DNA of 64,000 nucleotides, from the NCBI GenBank assembly GCA_016714045.1, contig JADJNY010000004.1:248001-312000 (forward strand), in the 5' to 3' direction. Numbering within the stretch: position 1 is the stretch's first letter; each line of letters opens with the position of its first letter. The translations under genes and the position numbers were made by a program. Shown one piece after another: positions 62,182 to 64,000 of this stretch. The DNA is from Planctomycetota bacterium. Lineage in GTDB: Bacteria > Planctomycetota > UBA1135 > GCA-002686595. Under the pieces are notes generated by a model. The model was not told the origin of the DNA, did not search any database, and saw only the letters and a list, made by a program, of their open reading frames with translations.

Positions 62182-64000
62182 GGAGTCGCGGCAGGCGACG
62201 ACGCGGCGCGCGTGGAATGAGCCCCTCGTACGGGACGCGCGAGCAAGAGTCCGAAGACGAACGCGATCGTGCTGCCGGCCGGAACATACCAGGGCCAGGC
62301 AAGGGGTTGAAGCATCCAGTCCGGCGGCGCGAGGCGGTCGCGGAGCACGGGCACGAGCGCTACGGAGTTGGCCCAGGGCAGCAGTGCGAGCGCCGCGACG
62401 AGCCAGCCGGTCGCGCGGAGCTCCCCGGCACGCGCGAGCGGGTCGCGCCACGCGGGTCGGAGGCGCAGCAGGCACCACAGGACGAAGCACACGATCGCGA
62501 AGCCCCAGCACACGCGCTCGGCGCCCGCGTCGTGGCGCGCGAGCGCGAAGACCCAGGCGACCGACAGGGGCGCGGACCACAGGAAACCGCTCCCCTCCGG
62601 CCGCCGCGGGAGCCACGCGAGGAAGAAGGAGGCGAGGAGCGCTCCCTGCGTCAGCCCGGCCGCGGCGAGCCCCATGTCCAGGATCGAGGGGAAGTCGCCG
62701 CGGATGCGCTTCATCGCGAGCGCACCGAGGCAAAGGACGGCGCCCGCGAGGAGCACGAAGACGCGCGCTGCGCGGACCCGGCGGCGCTCGTGCGCTTCTT
62801 CGGCGGGCGCGGCGCTCGTCGGCCCGGACGGAGCCCTCGCTGCCGGGCGCTCCTTCGGCGGGGCGTCGGTCCCGCGAGCTCCCCCCTCGGCGGCGCGGCG
62901 GCGGCGCGCGCTCCAGGGGTCGTAGAGGTTCGCGATCCCGGTCTGCGACAGCGCCGTGAGCACGCCCGCGAGCGTGCTGATCGCCGCGGCGAAGATCCCG
63001 GCGACGATCAGGCCCTTCCACGGGCTCGCGGCGTGCTCGACGACGAAGAGCGGCAGGATCCGGTCGCCGTTCTCGCGGTAAAGGAGGAGCGCGTCGCCTT
63101 CGAGCGGATGGCGCTCGTACCACGCGAACAGCGCGACGCCGAGGAACGCGACGAGGACGGTCACGAGGACGGACACGGAGCTCGCGACGAGCGCCTTGCG
63201 CGCGTCGCGGACGCTGCCGCAGCAGAAGACGCGCTGCGCCATCATCTGATCCATGCCATACGCGCCGATGCCGCCGAAGCTCGCGGCGAAGAGCGCCGCC
63301 CAGAACGTGAACGCCCGCGCTGGACTGCGATCGAAGTCGAGGACGTCGAACTTGTGCGCGTCGACGCCCACCTGGAGCACGCGCGCCCAGCCCGTATCGA
63401 GCTGGTTCACGACGCACAGAAGCGCCGTGATCGCCGCAGCGGTGAAGACGAAGAAGAGGACGAGGTCGGTCCACACGACGCTCGCCATGCCGCCGATCCA
63501 CGTCCAGAGGACCGCGAACGCGCCGATGATCAGGATCGAGATCGCGAGCGAGGACAGGTGCGTCTTCGCAGCGAGCCCGGCGAGCTCGTCGTGGAGCAGC
63601 ACCTCGAGCACGACCGCGGTCAAGTAGAGACGCGCGCCCTGCGCGAGCACACTGCCGAACGCGAAGAGCGCGCTCGTCACCTGCCGCGCGCGCGCACCGA
63701 GGCGCGCTTCGACGTAGTCGTACGGAGAGTAGATCTCGCGCTCGAACCACGCAGGCACGAGCAGCCACGCGACGAGAAGGCGCGCGGCGACGTTGCCGAC
63801 GATCGCGATCTGGAGGTAGGTGAAGTTCCCGCCGGGCTGGAACACGAGGAAGGGCACGCTGACGAGCGTGAGCGCGCTGATCTCCGTGGCGACGATCGAC
63901 GCGCTGACGGCCCACCACGGGAGCGTGCGGCCGCCGAGGAAGTAGTCGCGGATCGAGCCACGGCGACCCGCGATCCAGCCGAGGACGGTCGTCACGAGGA
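62145..64000 (-). CDS. Sodium:solute symporter (SSS family), 5' end beyond the right edge
   Basis: The open frame runs from the right edge to 62145. It enters with GRRGSIRDYFLGGRTLPWWA, the loop after the first helix in SSS proteins, so about one helix is missing. Other markers: ATEISALTLVSVPFLVFQPG, YSPYDYVEARLGARARQVTS, LWTWIGGMASVVWTDLVLFF, GGIGAYGMDQMMAQRVFCCG and AAAISTLAGVLTALSQTGIA with Na+-site serines. A loop of about 60 residues between helices (residues about 350-400 of the visible part) is rich in Arg, Ala and Pro. Solute unknown. The downstream GHL10 gene overlaps it, so a sugar or acid released by that enzyme is possible. Confidence 0.88.
   Translation of the reverse strand, partial: LVTTVLGWIAGRRGSIRDYFLGGRTLPWWAVSASIVATEISALTLVSVPFLVFQPGGNFTYLQIAIVGNVAARLLVAWLLVPAWFEREIYSPYDYVEARLGARARQVTSALFAFGSVLAQGARLYLTAVVLEVLLHDELAGLAAKTHLSSLAISILIIGAFAVLWTWIGGMASVVWTDLVLFFVFTAAAITALLCVVNQLDTGWARVLQVGVDAHKFDVLDFDRSPARAFTFWAALFAASFGGIGAYGMDQMMAQRVFCCGSVRDARKALVASSVSVLVTVLVAFLGVALFAWYERHPLEGDALLLYRENGDRILPLFVVEHAASPWKGLIVAGIFAAAISTLAGVLTALSQTGIANLYDPWSARRRRAAEGGARGTDAPPKERPAARAPSGPTSAAPAEEAHERRRVRAARVFVLLAGAVLCLGALAMKRIRGDFPSILDMGLAAAGLTQGALLASFFLAWLPRRPEGSGFLWSAPLSVAWVFALARHDAGAERVCWGFAIVCFVLWCLLRLRPAWRDPLARAGELRATGWLVAALALLPWANSVALVPVLRDRLAPPDWMLQPLAWPWYVPAGSTIAFVFGLLLARPVRGAHSTRAASSPAATPCNASRPASPSV

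Overview
The window is very GC-rich, gene-dense bacterial chromosome. Most genes are separated by less than 250 bases and many overlap by 4 bases (ATGA). Several features together suggest a Planctomycetota-like bacterium: secreted choice-of-anchor and propeller proteins, sulfatase-like lipoproteins, a sigma factor fused to a membrane-anchored extracytoplasmic domain, and many scattered single-function genes. That assignment is inference; there is no rRNA or phylogenetic marker here. I see no phage, transposase, integrase or CRISPR array.

Layout. 1-5100: a ThrE-like exporter cut by the left edge, a small PH-like membrane protein, a glutaminyl-peptide cyclotransferase lipoprotein overlapping a zinc-ribbon membrane protein, tRNA-Leu(UAG), and a MORN-repeat lipoprotein. 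5143-24114: a surface-glycan region. It holds two GT2 glycosyltransferases, three paralogous polytopic GT39-like proteins, two sulfatase-superfamily lipoproteins with Thr at the nucleophile position, a WecD-like/WecE pair for a dTDP-amino-sugar, another polytopic protein, two tandem YfhO-like proteins and a methyltransferase. 24232-29577: an HtrA-type protease, a KtrB-like potassium channel with an unusually short KtrA-like subunit, and a NhaD-type antiporter. 29821-38829: the sigma-factor fusion, a secreted unknown, an aldo/keto reductase, a DUF2339 gene with a frameshift, and a degenerate CPBP-family protein.

38973-42155 is the most striking part. Two minus-strand genes for secreted proteins of no assigned function each follow their own cobalamin riboswitch, which suggests a vitamin-B12-repressed extracellular system. 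42626-44584 is an arsenic operon (arsR with an in-frame stop, arsC, acr3). 44640-64000 carries unlinked genes: a Dph6-like ATPase, cyanophycinase-like lipoprotein, UspA, a GT39-TPR fusion, a secreted metallopeptidase, an ECF sigma/anti-sigma pair, an alpha-oxoamine synthase, lysA, secreted proteins, pirin, a LURP-one-related protein, a GHL10 lipoprotein and a sodium:solute symporter cut by the right edge.

Five copies of a roughly 150-base structured intergenic repeat are dispersed through the window (near 4.9, 14.3, 25.6, 42.5 and 59.2 kb). Each holds a 21-22 bp hairpin with the same 4-base loop, but stem sequences differ between copies while pairing is kept. Another oddity is a 123-base run containing only G and C at 56858-56980.
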